This document shows, one piece after another, positions 46,862 through 55,929 of a stretch of DNA of 64,000 nt. The number at the start of each line of letters is the position of its first letter. The stretch's first letter is position 1. A program made the translations under genes and the position numbers. Source of the stretch: Homoserinibacter gongjuensis (GTDB taxonomy: Bacteria; Actinomycetota; Actinomycetes; Actinomycetales; Microbacteriaceae); assembly GCF_030161875.1 (NCBI RefSeq), contig NZ_BSVA01000001.1, forward strand, positions 1,860,001 through 1,924,000, written 5' to 3'. The notes under the pieces are model-generated. The model was given only the letters and a program-made list of their open reading frames with translations, did not search any database and was not told the DNA's origin.

Positions 46862-48879
46862 CCGTCTGGCACGTCGCCACCACCGGATCCGATCGTGCCG
46901 ACGGGTCGGTCGACGCGCCGTTCCGCACCATCAACCGTGCTGCTGTGGCCGCCATGGCGGGCGACACCGTCACCGTGCATGAGGGCGTGTATCGAGAGTG
47001 GGTGAATCCCATGCGCGGCGGCACCGCCGATGCGCCGATCACCTATCAGGCGGCGCAGGGCGCTGACGGACACTTCGAATCGGTGACGATCTCGGGCGCC
47101 GAGGTCGTCACCGACTGGCGTCCCCATCCCGGCGGCGAGGGCCGAGTCTGGGTCGCGCAGGTGCCGAACGCCCTGTTCGGGGAACGCAACCCGTACGCCG
47201 AACGCATCGGCGGGGATTGGTTCTTCGACCGGGTCAACAGCTGGCACACCGGTGAGGTCTACCTCGACGGCACGTCCATGTACGAGGCGCTCACGCTGGG
47301 TGGCGTCGAGCGCCCCGAGGTCACGAAGGACTCCTTCGACCCCGAGGGCTCACTGCTGGTCTGGTATTGCGAGGTGAACGATGAGGTCACAACCATCTGG
47401 GCGAACTTCGGCGGCGTCGACCCGGCCCAGCACCAGATCGAAATCAACGCCCGCACCTTCGTGTTCTGGCCGCAGGCCACAGGAATCGACCACATCACGG
47501 TGCGCGGCTTCACCCTGACGAAAGCGGCCACGCAGTGGGCCCCGCCCACCGCGCTGCAGGAGGGTCTCATCGGCCCACACTGGGCGAAGGGCTGGGTGAT
47601 CGAGGACAACCTGATCACCGATTCGAAGAACGTCGGCATCTCACTCGGAAAGGAGGCCAGCACCGGCCAGAATGAGGCCGCTGCGGCGCCGAAGGGTGCC
47701 AAAGGCGGGACGCAGCGCGAACGCGAGGTCATCCAGCGCGCGCTCGTGCTGGGCGGCCCCGACGCTGGCGAGCCCCACCCGTGGACTCGCGATCACGTCG
47801 GATCCCACACGGTGCGCCGCAACACGATCCGGGACTGTGAGCAGGCGGGCATCGTCGGGCACCTCGGCGCGGCGTTCTCGACCGTCGCCGACAACCACAT
47901 CTTCCGTATCCATGTGAAGCGGCAGTGGCACGGCGCCGAAGTCGCGGGCATCAAGCTGCACGCCGCTCTCGACACCGTCATCAGCGGGAACACCATCCAT
48001 CACACGCATCGCGCCCTGTGGCTCGACTGGCAGGCGCAGGGCACCCTCGTGCGGCGCAACGTGCTTTACGCCTCGACGGCCGAAGACTTCATGGTCGAGG
48101 TCTGCCACGGTCCGTACCTCGTGGACTCGAACCTGTTCCTGTCGCCATGGGCGGTGAAGGACATGTCGACCGGCGGGGCCTACGTGCACAACTTCTTTGC
48201 AGGTCGTATCGCGAACTGCACCGAGCACCAGCGGTACACCCCGTACCACATGCCGCACTCCACAGCCGTCTACGGGGTCTCGAACATCCTCGGAGGCGAC
48301 AACCGGTTCTACAACAACATCTTCGTCGGCGACGGTGCGTCCGACCCCGCCGCCGAGCCGGTGCTCGCCAGCTTCTGGTCGGGCGCGGTCGACATGGATG
48401 GCGTGCCCGGTCAGGCGACCTTCGTGCCGACCCCGGTCGGCACGTCGCAGTACGACGGCTACCCGACGGTCCAGGAGTACCCGGACGAGGATGGCAGCGA
48501 CCTGGCCGGGCCGCGCCTGCCCGTCTGGGTCGAGGGCAACCTGTACGCGGAGGGCGCCGAGCCGTTCCGTGCCGAGCCCACCGCCCGCGTTGTCGAGAGG
48601 TCTCCGGTGCGCGCCTGGGTCGTCGACGCCGCAGCGGGCACCGTGCGCGTCGAGGTGAGGGATGCTGCGTCGCTGCCCGTGGTCGCTCCGGTGACGACGG
48701 CGCGGCTGGGCACGAGCTATCAGGCGGAGTTGGCCTATACCAACCCCGACGGGTCCGACCTGGACTTCAGCGCGGACGCCGTCGGCGCTCCCCGAGGCGA
48801 GGTCGTGCCTGGGCCCTTCGCGGCGACGGCGCCCACAACACGGGTCCTCGCTGCGCCGGGCCCGGTCGGGTGGCGCTAG
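46858..48879 (+). CDS. GH120 family beta-xylosidase
   Basis: The 673-residue intact product resembles GH120 xylosidases: a right-handed parallel beta-helix with an inserted beta-sandwich. It opens with HVATTGSD and AMAGDTVTVHEGVYREWV, and contains WAPPTALQEGLIGPHWAKGW. The likely nucleophile is Asp390 (ALWLDWQAQGT) and the acid/base Glu414 (MVEVCHGP), with the spacing seen in the Thermoanaerobacterium enzyme. It has no signal peptide. GTG overlaps the esterase stop (GTGA). It ends the operon. Confidence 0.88.
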   Translation: MTVWHVATTGSDRADGSVDAPFRTINRAAVAAMAGDTVTVHEGVYREWVNPMRGGTADAPITYQAAQGADGHFESVTISGAEVVTDWRPHPGGEGRVWVAQVPNALFGERNPYAERIGGDWFFDRVNSWHTGEVYLDGTSMYEALTLGGVERPEVTKDSFDPEGSLLVWYCEVNDEVTTIWANFGGVDPAQHQIEINARTFVFWPQATGIDHITVRGFTLTKAATQWAPPTALQEGLIGPHWAKGWVIEDNLITDSKNVGISLGKEASTGQNEAAAAPKGAKGGTQREREVIQRALVLGGPDAGEPHPWTRDHVGSHTVRRNTIRDCEQAGIVGHLGAAFSTVADNHIFRIHVKRQWHGAEVAGIKLHAALDTVISGNTIHHTHRALWLDWQAQGTLVRRNVLYASTAEDFMVEVCHGPYLVDSNLFLSPWAVKDMSTGGAYVHNFFAGRIANCTEHQRYTPYHMPHSTAVYGVSNILGGDNRFYNNIFVGDGASDPAAEPVLASFWSGAVDMDGVPGQATFVPTPVGTSQYDGYPTVQEYPDEDGSDLAGPRLPVWVEGNLYAEGAEPFRAEPTARVVERSPVRAWVVDAAAGTVRVEVRDAASLPVVAPVTTARLGTSYQAELAYTNPDGSDLDFSADAVGAPRGEVVPGPFAATAPTTRVLAAPGPVGWR

Positions 48880-48910
48880 CTCTCTCCCTGTCCCCGAGAT
48901 GGGGTCGGCG

Positions 48911-50102
48911 TCACGCCCGCCTCCGCCGCCACCGCGCGAGCCAGATCCCCCGGTCGACGACCTCGAGCTCGCCGAGCCCTTGCCACGCCGCGAGTTCGCG
49001 CAGCGCCGGCACGACGCGCTCGGCCACGGCATCCGCGACCCCTCCTCGCGCCAGGCGGACTGCACGCGCAGTACGCCGCGCTTACGGTCGTTCTTCAGGT
49101 CGATGCGACCCACGAGCGCGTCGTCGACGAGCACGGGCAGGGTGTAGTAGCCGTAGACGCGTTTGGGTGCCGGAGTGTAGATCTCGATCCGGTAGTGGAA
49201 CCCGAACATGCGCAGGGCCCGATCGCGCTCCCACACGACGGGGTCGAACGGCGAGAGCAACGCGGTCGCCTCGATACGGCGCGGGATGCGGGCATCGCGA
49301 TGCAGGTAGGCCGCCTTCTTCCAGCCCGGCACGCTCACCTCGTGAACGACGCCCTCGTCGACGAGTGAGGCGAGGGCGGGCTTCGCGTCTCCGGTCTTGA
49401 GACGGTAGTAGTCGGCGAAGTCCGAGAGGGTGCCGATGCCGTGCGCGCGCGCGCGCGCTCCATGAGGGTGCGCACCGCCTCCTCGCGCGGCACCTCCCGG
49501 CGGTACACCTCCGTGGGCATCACCTGCTCGGGCAGCGCGTAGGTGCGCTCGAAGCCCGCGCGCCCGGCCGAGACCACGTCGCCGAAGCGGAACATGCGCT
49601 CGAGACCGCGCTTCACCTCGTCCCAGTCCCACCAGCTGCCGCGGCGGGGTGCGGCGGCATCGCGTTCGATCTTCGACGCCGGCAGCGGGCCCTTCTCGGC
49701 GAGTTCGGCGCGCAGCCAGGCGAGGGTGTCGGCATGTGCCGCGAGCCATGGGTCGTTCGCCACGGAGTAGTAGTCGCGGTAGTCCTGCCGCCGGAAGCCG
49801 AACAGCGGCCAGTCCTCGAGGGGGATGAGCGCCGCCTCGTGCGCCCAGTACTCGCGGTAGGGCGCCTTCTTCGCGAAGGTGAGGCGGTCGAGCAGCGCCT
49901 TGTCGTAGGCGCCGAGCCGCGCGAACATCGGCAGATAGTGACTGCGCTCGAGCACGTTGACCGAGTCGAGCTGCAGCAGGCCGATCCGCTCGAGGGCGAG
50001 GTTCAGCTGCCGCGTGCCCACGGCATCCGGGCGAGGTCGTGCGAACCCCTGGGCGGCGAGCGCGATGCGACGGGCGGCGGCGGGGGAGACGGAGTCGACC
50101 AC
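48911..50102 (-). CDS. YcaQ-like winged-helix DNA glycosylase family protein (two frameshifts)
   Basis: The repaired 396-residue product matches the winged-helix DNA-binding family that includes the crosslink-repair glycosylase YcaQ. It shows GLLQLDSVNVLERSHYLPMFARLG near the N terminus, the YREYWAHEAALIP catalytic-region motif, and FDPVVWERDRALRMFGFHYRIE. The frame breaks in an alternating GC tract at 49442-49458, two bases out, and in the C run at 49039-49042. GTG 50102 is the start. It flanks the accessory locus on the right. Confidence 0.87.
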
Positions 50103-50152
50103 GCTGTGACCCTAGCGCCCGCCTCCGACCCCTTCGGGAATGGAGGGGTGCC

Positions 50153-50158
50153 TAGACT
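50153..50158 (+). promoter_or_regulatory. Leaderless -10 box for the AI-2E family gene
   Basis: TAGACT is six bases before the GTG at 50165. Confidence 0.55.
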
Positions 50159-50164
50159 TGTGAG

Positions 50165-51355
50165 GTGGCCTTCGGATTCCGCAGCGAGCGTGCGCGCGAC
50201 GACGAGTCGCGGCGCCTCGCCGAGGCGCGGGTCGCGGATGCCGTGCCGCCCGGGATGCGGATCGCCGCCGCCTGGTCGTGGCGCCTGCTCGTGGTGGCCG
50301 GCCTCGCCGCGCTCGTGATCTTCCTCGTCATCCAGCTGCGCTACATCGTCGTGCCGCTCATGGTGGCGATGCTGCTCGCGGCCCTGCTCGTGCCGTTCTC
50401 GAACTGGCTGCAGAAGCATCGCTGGCCGAAGTGGGCCGCGATCGCCGTCTCCGAGCTGGGTGTGCTCGCGATCATCGCGGGACTCATCTGGTTGACGGTG
50501 CGCACCGTCATCAGCGGCTACCCGGCCCTCGTCGACCAGACGCTGCTGCGCTGGGAGGACTTCAAGCACTGGATGCTCGAGTCGCCGCTGCATCTCTCCG
50601 AGGCCGACATCCAGGCCTGGATGGATCAGCTCATCCAGGGCCTGCAGGAGGACTCCGCGACGCTCTGGTCGGGGGCGCTCTCGGTCGGGTCGGGCGTCGG
50701 GCACTTCCTCGCGGGGTTCCTGCTCGTGCTGTTCGCGACGCTGTTCATCCTGATCGACGGCCGCGGCATCTGGCATTGGATCGTGCGGATCTTTCCGCGG
50801 AAGTCGCGGGCCGCGCTCATCGGGGGTGGAGAGGCCGGCTGGATCACGCTGTCGACCTTCGTGCGCGTGCAGGTGCTCGTGGCCTTCATCGACGCCGTCG
50901 GCATCGGGCTCGGCGCCTTCATCCTGGGCCTGTTCTACGGCGGCTTCCCGCTCGTCGTGCCGATCGCGATCGTCGTGTTCCTGGGTTCCTTCATCCCGGT
51001 CGTCGGCGCCGTCATCTCGGGGGCGATCGCGGTCTTCGTCGCGCTCGTGTTCCTCGGCCCGTGGCAGGCCTTCGTGATGCTGCTCATCGTGATCGGCGTG
51101 CAGCAGCTCGAGGGGCACGTGCTGCAGCCGTTCCTCGTCGGCAACGCCGTCAAGGTGCACCCGCTCGCGGTCGTCATCGCGGTCGCGGCGGGCGGCTTCC
51201 TGGCCGGCATCCCCGGCGCGCTGTTCGCCGTGCCGTTGGTCGCCACCGTCAACGCCATGATCGTCTACTTCGCGCGCGGCGATTGGCGCACCCATCCGCA
51301 TCCGTCGGTGGCGGATGTCATCCCGCCCACGAGAGGCCGCATCACCCGTGACTGA
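50165..51355 (+). CDS. AI-2E family transporter
   Basis: This 396-residue protein of the PerM/TqsA family has about eight membrane spans arranged as two N-terminal, one long amphipathic segment (about 125-165) and a C-terminal group. The family motif GSFIPVVGAVISGAIA and QQLEGHVLQPFLVG are present. Members carry varied solutes, and the role here is unknown. It overlaps ilvA by eight bases. Confidence 0.87.
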   Translation: MAFGFRSERARDDESRRLAEARVADAVPPGMRIAAAWSWRLLVVAGLAALVIFLVIQLRYIVVPLMVAMLLAALLVPFSNWLQKHRWPKWAAIAVSELGVLAIIAGLIWLTVRTVISGYPALVDQTLLRWEDFKHWMLESPLHLSEADIQAWMDQLIQGLQEDSATLWSGALSVGSGVGHFLAGFLLVLFATLFILIDGRGIWHWIVRIFPRKSRAALIGGGEAGWITLSTFVRVQVLVAFIDAVGIGLGAFILGLFYGGFPLVVPIAIVVFLGSFIPVVGAVISGAIAVFVALVFLGPWQAFVMLLIVIGVQQLEGHVLQPFLVGNAVKVHPLAVVIAVAAGGFLAGIPGALFAVPLVATVNAMIVYFARGDWRTHPHPSVADVIPPTRGRITRD

Positions 51356-52580
51356 GCTGCCCGGACCGACGCTCGACGAGATCCGTGCCGCGCGGGAGCG
51401 CGCGAGCGCGGTCGCCGTCGTGACCCCCATGGAGTCCTCGCGATTCCTCACCGAACTGCTCGAGGTGCCCGTGCACCTCAAGGCCGAGAACCTGCAGCGC
51501 ACCGGGTCGTACAAGATCCGCGGCGCCTACAACCGGCTCGCCCGGCTGAGCGACCAGGAGCGGGCGCGCGGGGTCGTCGCCGCCTCCGCCGGCAACCACG
51601 CTCAGGGTGTGGCCCTCGCGGCGCGCGAGCTCGGCATCCGGGCCACGATCTTCATGCCGATCGGCGTCGCGCTGCCCAAGCTGCAGGCGACGCGCGACTA
51701 CGGCGCCGACGTCGTGCTGCACGGGCACGTCGTCGACGAGACGCTGCAGGCGGCCGCCGAGTTCGCCGAGCGCACCGGCGCCGTCATCATCCCTCCGTTC
51801 GATCATCCGGATGTCGTGGCCGGCCAGGGCGGCATCGCGTTCGAGATCCTGGAGCAGGTTCCGGACGTCACCGACGTGATCGTGCCGATCGGCGGCGGCG
51901 GCCTCATCGCGGGCATCTCCTCGGCCTTCGCGCAGCTCGAGCCGGAGCTCGGCCGTCGCGTGCGCGTCGTGGGGGTGCAGGCCGACAACGCGGCCGCCTA
52001 CCCGCCCTCGCTCGCGGCGGGGGAGCCGCTCGCGATCTCGACGGGGCCCACCATCGCCGACGGCATCGCGGTCGGTCGACCGGGGGCGCTCAACTTCGCG
52101 ATCGTGCGGGATGCCGTCGACGACGTCGTGACGGTCGGCGACGACGACACGGCGCGCGCGCTCGTCGTGCTGCTCGAGCGTGCGAAGCTCGTCGTGGAGC
52201 CAGCCGGCGCGGTGGGGGTGGCCGCCGTGCTCGCCGAGAAGGTGACGGTGAGCGGGCCGACCGTGATCCTCCTCTCGGGCGGCAACATCGACCCGATGGT
52301 CATGGAACGCGTCATCAGTCGCGGTCTTGCCGCCTCGCACCGCTACCTCAAGGTCAACATCCCGTTGCCCGATCGCCCCGGCCAGCTCGCGCGCATCGCC
52401 GAGCTCATCGCCGAGGCGAACGCGAACGTCGTCGAGGTGCTGCACACGCGGCACGGCTACGGCCTGCAGATCAGCGAGGTCGAGATCGAGATCCACATGG
52501 AGACGCGCGGCGCCGAGCACGCCGAGCTCGTGCTGCGCCGACTGCGCGACGCGGGCTACAGTCCGCGCGTCGACGAGTGA
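51348..52580 (+). CDS. ilvA: Threonine ammonia-lyase (threonine dehydratase)
   Basis: The 410-residue PLP enzyme converts threonine to 2-oxobutyrate and ammonia. The PLP lysine is in GSYKIRGAYNRL, the glycine loop in PIGGGGLIAG, and a C-terminal ACT-type domain (KVNIPLPDRPGQLARIAEL, residues 335-410) gives allosteric control. This length and single ACT domain match the catabolic/biosynthetic form common in actinobacteria. GTG 51348 overlaps the upstream gene. No isoleucine genes lie nearby. Confidence 0.93.
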   Translation: MTELPGPTLDEIRAARERASAVAVVTPMESSRFLTELLEVPVHLKAENLQRTGSYKIRGAYNRLARLSDQERARGVVAASAGNHAQGVALAARELGIRATIFMPIGVALPKLQATRDYGADVVLHGHVVDETLQAAAEFAERTGAVIIPPFDHPDVVAGQGGIAFEILEQVPDVTDVIVPIGGGGLIAGISSAFAQLEPELGRRVRVVGVQADNAAAYPPSLAAGEPLAISTGPTIADGIAVGRPGALNFAIVRDAVDDVVTVGDDDTARALVVLLERAKLVVEPAGAVGVAAVLAEKVTVSGPTVILLSGGNIDPMVMERVISRGLAASHRYLKVNIPLPDRPGQLARIAELIAEANANVVEVLHTRHGYGLQISEVEIEIHMETRGAEHAELVLRRLRDAGYSPRVDE

Positions 52581-52590
52581 CGCCTCACCA

Positions 52591-52619
52591 TTGCGCGTGG
52601 GTTGCGGCGGACGTAATAT
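52591..52619 (+). promoter_or_regulatory. Promoter for the SRPBCC-ArsR operon
   Basis: TTGCGC (52591-52596), 17 bases, TAATAT (52614-52619). The operator overlaps the -10 box. Confidence 0.65.
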
Positions 52620-52636
52620 AGGCGAAAACCTATATT
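52615..52636. promoter_or_regulatory. ArsR-type operator
   Basis: AATATAGG-CGAAAA-CCTATATT is a perfect eight-base inverted repeat that overlaps the -10 box and the likely transcription start. The ArsR protein of the operon is the natural ligand. Confidence 0.7.
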
Positions 52637-52649
52637 GAATGGAGCTGCC

Positions 52650-53297
52650 ATGACCCTCATCGACGATCCGATCGGCACCGCCCGCCTCGTCACGCGCGAG
52701 CTGCGCACCGGCGAGCGCGACGGCGCGACAACCCGCATCGCCGTCGCGCGCCGCGAGTACCCGACCGACGCATCCGACCTCTGGAACGCGCTGACCGACA
52801 TCGAGCGCATCCCGCGCTGGTTCCTGCCCGTGACGGGCGACCTCACGGTCGGGGGACGCTACGCCTTCGAAGGCAACGCATCCGGCACGGTGCAGAGCTG
52901 CGACGCGCCGCGTTCCTTCACGATCACCTGGGAGATGATGGGCGCGCCGTCGTGGGTGACCGTCACGCTCGCCCCCACCGCATCCGGAACCGAGCTCGAG
53001 CTCGTGCACGAAGCCCACGTTCCCGAGGAGTTCTGGGGCGTCTACGGCCCGGGGGCGGTCGGCATCGGCTGGGACGGCGCGCTCATGGGGCTCGGCCTGC
53101 ACCTCGCCTCCGGAGAGGCCGTCGACGCGGAGCTCGCGATGACGCTGCCGTTCACCGAGGAGGGCCGCGCCTTCTACCGCACCGCCGCCGACGGCTGGAC
53201 GGATGCGGCGATCGCCGCCGGCGAGGACCCGGATGCCATGCGCGCCGCGGGCGAGGGAGCGTACGCCTTCTACACGACCGCGCCCGAAGGGTCATGA
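52650..53297 (+). CDS. SRPBCC (AHSA1-like START) domain protein
   Basis: The 215-residue cytoplasmic protein has an SRPBCC ligand-binding fold: DLWNALTDIERIPRWFLPVTGDLTVGG, FEGNASGTVQSCDAPRSF, and TVTLAPTASGTELELVHEA are typical. Members of this Aha1-like group bind small hydrophobic ligands. It is regularly encoded with an ArsR regulator, as here; the stop overlaps the ArsR start (ATGA). ATG 52650 is 13 bases past the operator, with a GGAGC site. Confidence 0.88.
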   Translation: MTLIDDPIGTARLVTRELRTGERDGATTRIAVARREYPTDASDLWNALTDIERIPRWFLPVTGDLTVGGRYAFEGNASGTVQSCDAPRSFTITWEMMGAPSWVTVTLAPTASGTELELVHEAHVPEEFWGVYGPGAVGIGWDGALMGLGLHLASGEAVDAELAMTLPFTEEGRAFYRTAADGWTDAAIAAGEDPDAMRAAGEGAYAFYTTAPEGS

Positions 53298-53707
53298 GCG
53301 CCCTGCCCGCCGACCCGGTCTTCGAAGCGCTCGGCGATCCCGTGCGGCGCCTGCTCGTGCAGCTCGCGGCGGTCGGCGAGCAGCCGGCGGGCTCGCTCGT
53401 CGACGGCGTGCAGCGTGTGCACACGATCTCGCAGCCCTCGGTCTCGCAGCACCTGCGCGTGCTGCGAGATGCGGGCGTGCTGACGGTGCGCGCCGAGGGG
53501 ACGCGCCGGTACTACGCGCTCGATCCGGATGCCGTGGGCGCCGCCCAGCAGTGGCTCACCGCGCTGCTCGACCCGCTCGCCGGTCTCGCGAACCCGCTCG
53601 ACGCGCTCGCGACCGAGGTCGCGCGCGGCAAGCGCGAGGCGCGCCGCACGGATGGCGGGACGACCGCATCCGAGGCGGCTGCATCCGACGACCAGGCCAC
53701 CGCCTGA
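53294..53707 (+). CDS. ArsR-family transcriptional regulator
   Basis: The 137-residue protein has a winged helix: ALGDPVRRLLVQLAAVGEQPAGSL, the recognition helix QPSVSQHLRVLRDAGVL, and wing RAEGTRRYYALDPD. No metal-binding ELCVCDL-type cysteines are present, so it likely senses another signal. A charged, low-complexity C-terminal tail follows. It probably represses its own operon at the palindrome at 52615-52636. Confidence 0.9.
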   Translation: MSALPADPVFEALGDPVRRLLVQLAAVGEQPAGSLVDGVQRVHTISQPSVSQHLRVLRDAGVLTVRAEGTRRYYALDPDAVGAAQQWLTALLDPLAGLANPLDALATEVARGKREARRTDGGTTASEAAASDDQATA

Positions 53708-53729
53708 TCTCGCGGAGCGGAGTCGGGCG

Positions 53730-54215
53730 TCAGCCCTGGTAGGCCTCGACCTTGACGATCTCGACGGGGATCTCGCGTCCGTTCGGGGCGGTGTAGCTCA
53801 GCTTCTCGCCCACCTTGCGGCCGATGATCGCCTGTCCCAGAGGGCTCGACTCGGGGTAGACGTCGAGGTCGTCGGCGTCGGCCGCGATCTCGCGGTTGCC
53901 GAGCAGGAACAGCGACTTGTCGCCCGCGATCTTCGCCGTCACGAGTGTGCCGGGGGCGACGGTGCCGTCCTCGGCGGGAGCTTCGCCGACGGTCGCCGAG
54001 CGCAGCAGCTGCTTGAGCTGCAGGATGCGTGCCTCGATCTTGCCCTGCTCGTCTTTCGCCGCGTGGTAGCCGCCGTTCTCCTTGAGGTCGCCCTCCTCGC
54101 GCGCCGCCTCGATCTTCTTGGCGATGTCCACGCGAGCGGGGCCCTCCAGCTCTGCCAGCTCGGCCTTGAGGCGGTCGAACGACTCCTGGGTGAGCCACGT
54201 CGTGGTCTCGGGCAT
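53730..54215 (-). CDS. greA: Transcription elongation factor GreA
   Basis: GreA rescues backtracked RNA polymerase by stimulating cleavage of the nascent RNA. The 161-residue product has an N-terminal coiled coil with the acidic tip (AAREEGDLKENGGYHAAKDEQ) and a C-terminal FKBP-like domain ending NGREIPVEIVKVEAY. Length is normal and the frame is intact. The DUF4307-greA neighbourhood is typical for actinobacteria. Confidence 0.95.
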   Translation of the reverse strand: MPETTTWLTQESFDRLKAELAELEGPARVDIAKKIEAAREEGDLKENGGYHAAKDEQGKIEARILQLKQLLRSATVGEAPAEDGTVAPGTLVTAKIAGDKSLFLLGNREIAADADDLDVYPESSPLGQAIIGRKVGEKLSYTAPNGREIPVEIVKVEAYQG

Positions 54216-54283
54216 GGTGCTCCTCACAAACAATCGAGACCGGCACTCGGCCGGTCTCTGCAGGGTGATGCGTTGCCGACAGC

Positions 54284-54724
54284 CTAGGACAGATTGTCGA
54301 TAAAAGCACCTGAGACGGCCGGTGAACCGCTCAGCCAGCAGCGGTAGACGGATCCACTTACGGTCGGTTCGCTCGTGCGCAGCGTCGCCCTCAGCACCCG
54401 GGTCGTCTCGGAGGAGGGCGGCACCTCGACGACGAGCCAACCGACCACCGCATGCTTCTCGCTCACCGCCTGCAGCGCACACGACACCGGGGTGTCGGCG
54501 GGAGCCGTCAGCTGCCAGCGCACCTCACCCGAGTCGTCGGAGTGGGCGACGTAGCCCACGTCCTTGGTCTCGAGCGAGGCCGAGAGCCCGAGCAGCCCCA
54601 CCCAGACGACCCACGCGATCACGACGACCGCGACACCGATGGCCACGGCGATCGCGACGAGCCGCGTGCGTGCGGCACGCGCAGGTGTGCGGCCGTACCT
54701 CGCGGCGAGGTCGTCGTGGGTCAT
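54284..54724 (-). CDS. DUF4307 family membrane protein
   Basis: This 146-residue protein opens with the family signature DDLAARYGR, has one membrane span (LVAIAVAIGVAVVVIAWVVW, about residues 22-42) and an extracytoplasmic beta-rich domain with two cysteines (VSCALQAV, YRCWLSG) likely in a disulfide. Function is unknown. It is upstream of greA on the same strand, and a GGAGG ribosome site precedes the ATG. Confidence 0.85.
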   Translation of the reverse strand: MTHDDLAARYGRTPARAARTRLVAIAVAIGVAVVVIAWVVWVGLLGLSASLETKDVGYVAHSDDSGEVRWQLTAPADTPVSCALQAVSEKHAVVGWLVVEVPPSSETTRVLRATLRTSEPTVSGSVYRCWLSGSPAVSGAFIDNLS

Positions 54725-54783
54725 CTGGGGGCCTCCGAGCGGATTACGCTGCTTCTAGGCTATTCGGTTCGAGAAGGGCGATC

Positions 54784-55032
54784 GTGCGGTACTTCCTCCA
54801 GGCGGCGACGCCGTCCCCCAGCCCCACGACGCCGTTCGATCCCGATCTGGTGACCCCGGGTGTCATCGGCTTCGTCGTCACGCTCGGCCTCATCGTGGCG
54901 ACGATCGTCATCCTCATCAGCATGAACCGGCGGGTGCGTCGCGTGACCTACCGTGCCGAGATCGCCGAGCGCCTCGACGCCGAGGAGGCCGCGGCGCACC
55001 CGGATGCCGAGGACCGCCCGAACGACCGCTGA
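54784..55032 (+). CDS. Small single-span membrane protein
   Basis: I do not recognise a family. The 82-residue product starts at GTG 54784 after a GAGAAGGG site. It has a short Ser/Pro/Thr-rich N terminus, one span (GVIGFVVTLGLIVATIVILI) and a charged tail (RRVRRVTYRAEIAERLDAEE). TAGGCT at 54756-54761 could be its -10 box. Codon use and GC3 fit a real gene. It is divergent from DUF4307 and convergent with hemolysin III. Confidence 0.65.
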   Translation: MRYFLQAATPSPSPTTPFDPDLVTPGVIGFVVTLGLIVATIVILISMNRRVRRVTYRAEIAERLDAEEAAAHPDAEDRPNDR

Positions 55033-55057
55033 CGCAGACGCGGCCGCGCAGGATGCG

Positions 55058-55845
55058 TCAGACGTACACGGGGTTCAGCACGATCAGCAGGATCGCCGTC
55101 CAGTGGCACAGGAACGCGATCACGGTGCACGCGTGGAAGAGCTCGTGGAACCCGAAGACGCCAGGCACCGGGTTCGGTTTCTTGAGCGCGTAGAACACGG
55201 CACCGACCGTGTAGGCGACGCCGCCCACGAGCACGAGCACCATCATGGCGACGTTGGCCTGCACGAGGTCGACGATGTACATCATCGCGGCCCAGCCGAG
55301 CGCGAGGTAGAGCGGCACGTAGAGCCAGCGCGGCGCCTTCAGCCAGAAGATGCGGAATCCGATGCCCAGCAGGGCCCCGCCCCACACGATCGACAGCAGC
55401 ACGACCGCCTTATCGGGTGGGAGGGCGCACACCGCGAGCGGGGTATAGGTGCCCGCGATGAGCAGGAAGATGTTGGAGTGGTCGAGGCGGCGGAACACCG
55501 CCTTGACGGTCGGGCGCCAGTTGAAGCGGTGGTAGACCGCCGAGATGCCGAAGAGCAGCAGCGAGCTCGCCATGAACACCGCAGAGGCCCACTTGGCCGC
55601 CGCGCCGTCGGCGAGGGCGATGAGCACGATGCCCGCGGCGATCGCGAGCGGGAAGGTGCCCGCGTGGATCCAGCCGCGCCACAGCGGCTTCGTCTCGACG
55701 GGCGGATGGTCGAGCTCGTCTTCGAGCAGCGGCAGCCGGGGAGGCCCGCACCCGGTTCCTGCTCGGCCTCCGCCTCGACGCGCGAGCCGGCGGGATCATC
55801 CGCGGTGCCGGAGGTGTGCTCGGACGGTGCCGGCGCGGGAGTCAT
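55058..55845 (-). CDS. trhA: Hemolysin III/PAQR family protein TrhA (frameshifted)
   Basis: The repaired 262-residue protein has seven membrane spans after an acidic N terminus. The PAQR/HlyIII residues are present: SAVYHRFNW with Ser and His, and FHELFHACTVIAF with the HxxxH pair that binds metal. Members tune membrane fluidity or lipid metabolism. The frame breaks in the G run at 55738-55741; one more base gives PRLPLLEDELDHPPVETKPLWRG. ATG 55845 is the likely start. Confidence 0.88.
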
Positions 55846-55917
55846 GTCGCGAGATTATCGCGCGGTCATGACGCGAGCCTGGGAGCGGACTGGATCGCGC
55901 CTGGGCATGGCCTCGGC

Positions 55918-55923
55918 TAACGT
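55918..55923 (+). promoter_or_regulatory. Leaderless -10 box for uppS
   Basis: TAACGT lies six bases before the GTG at 55930. Confidence 0.5.
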
Positions 55924-55929
55924 AGCTGC

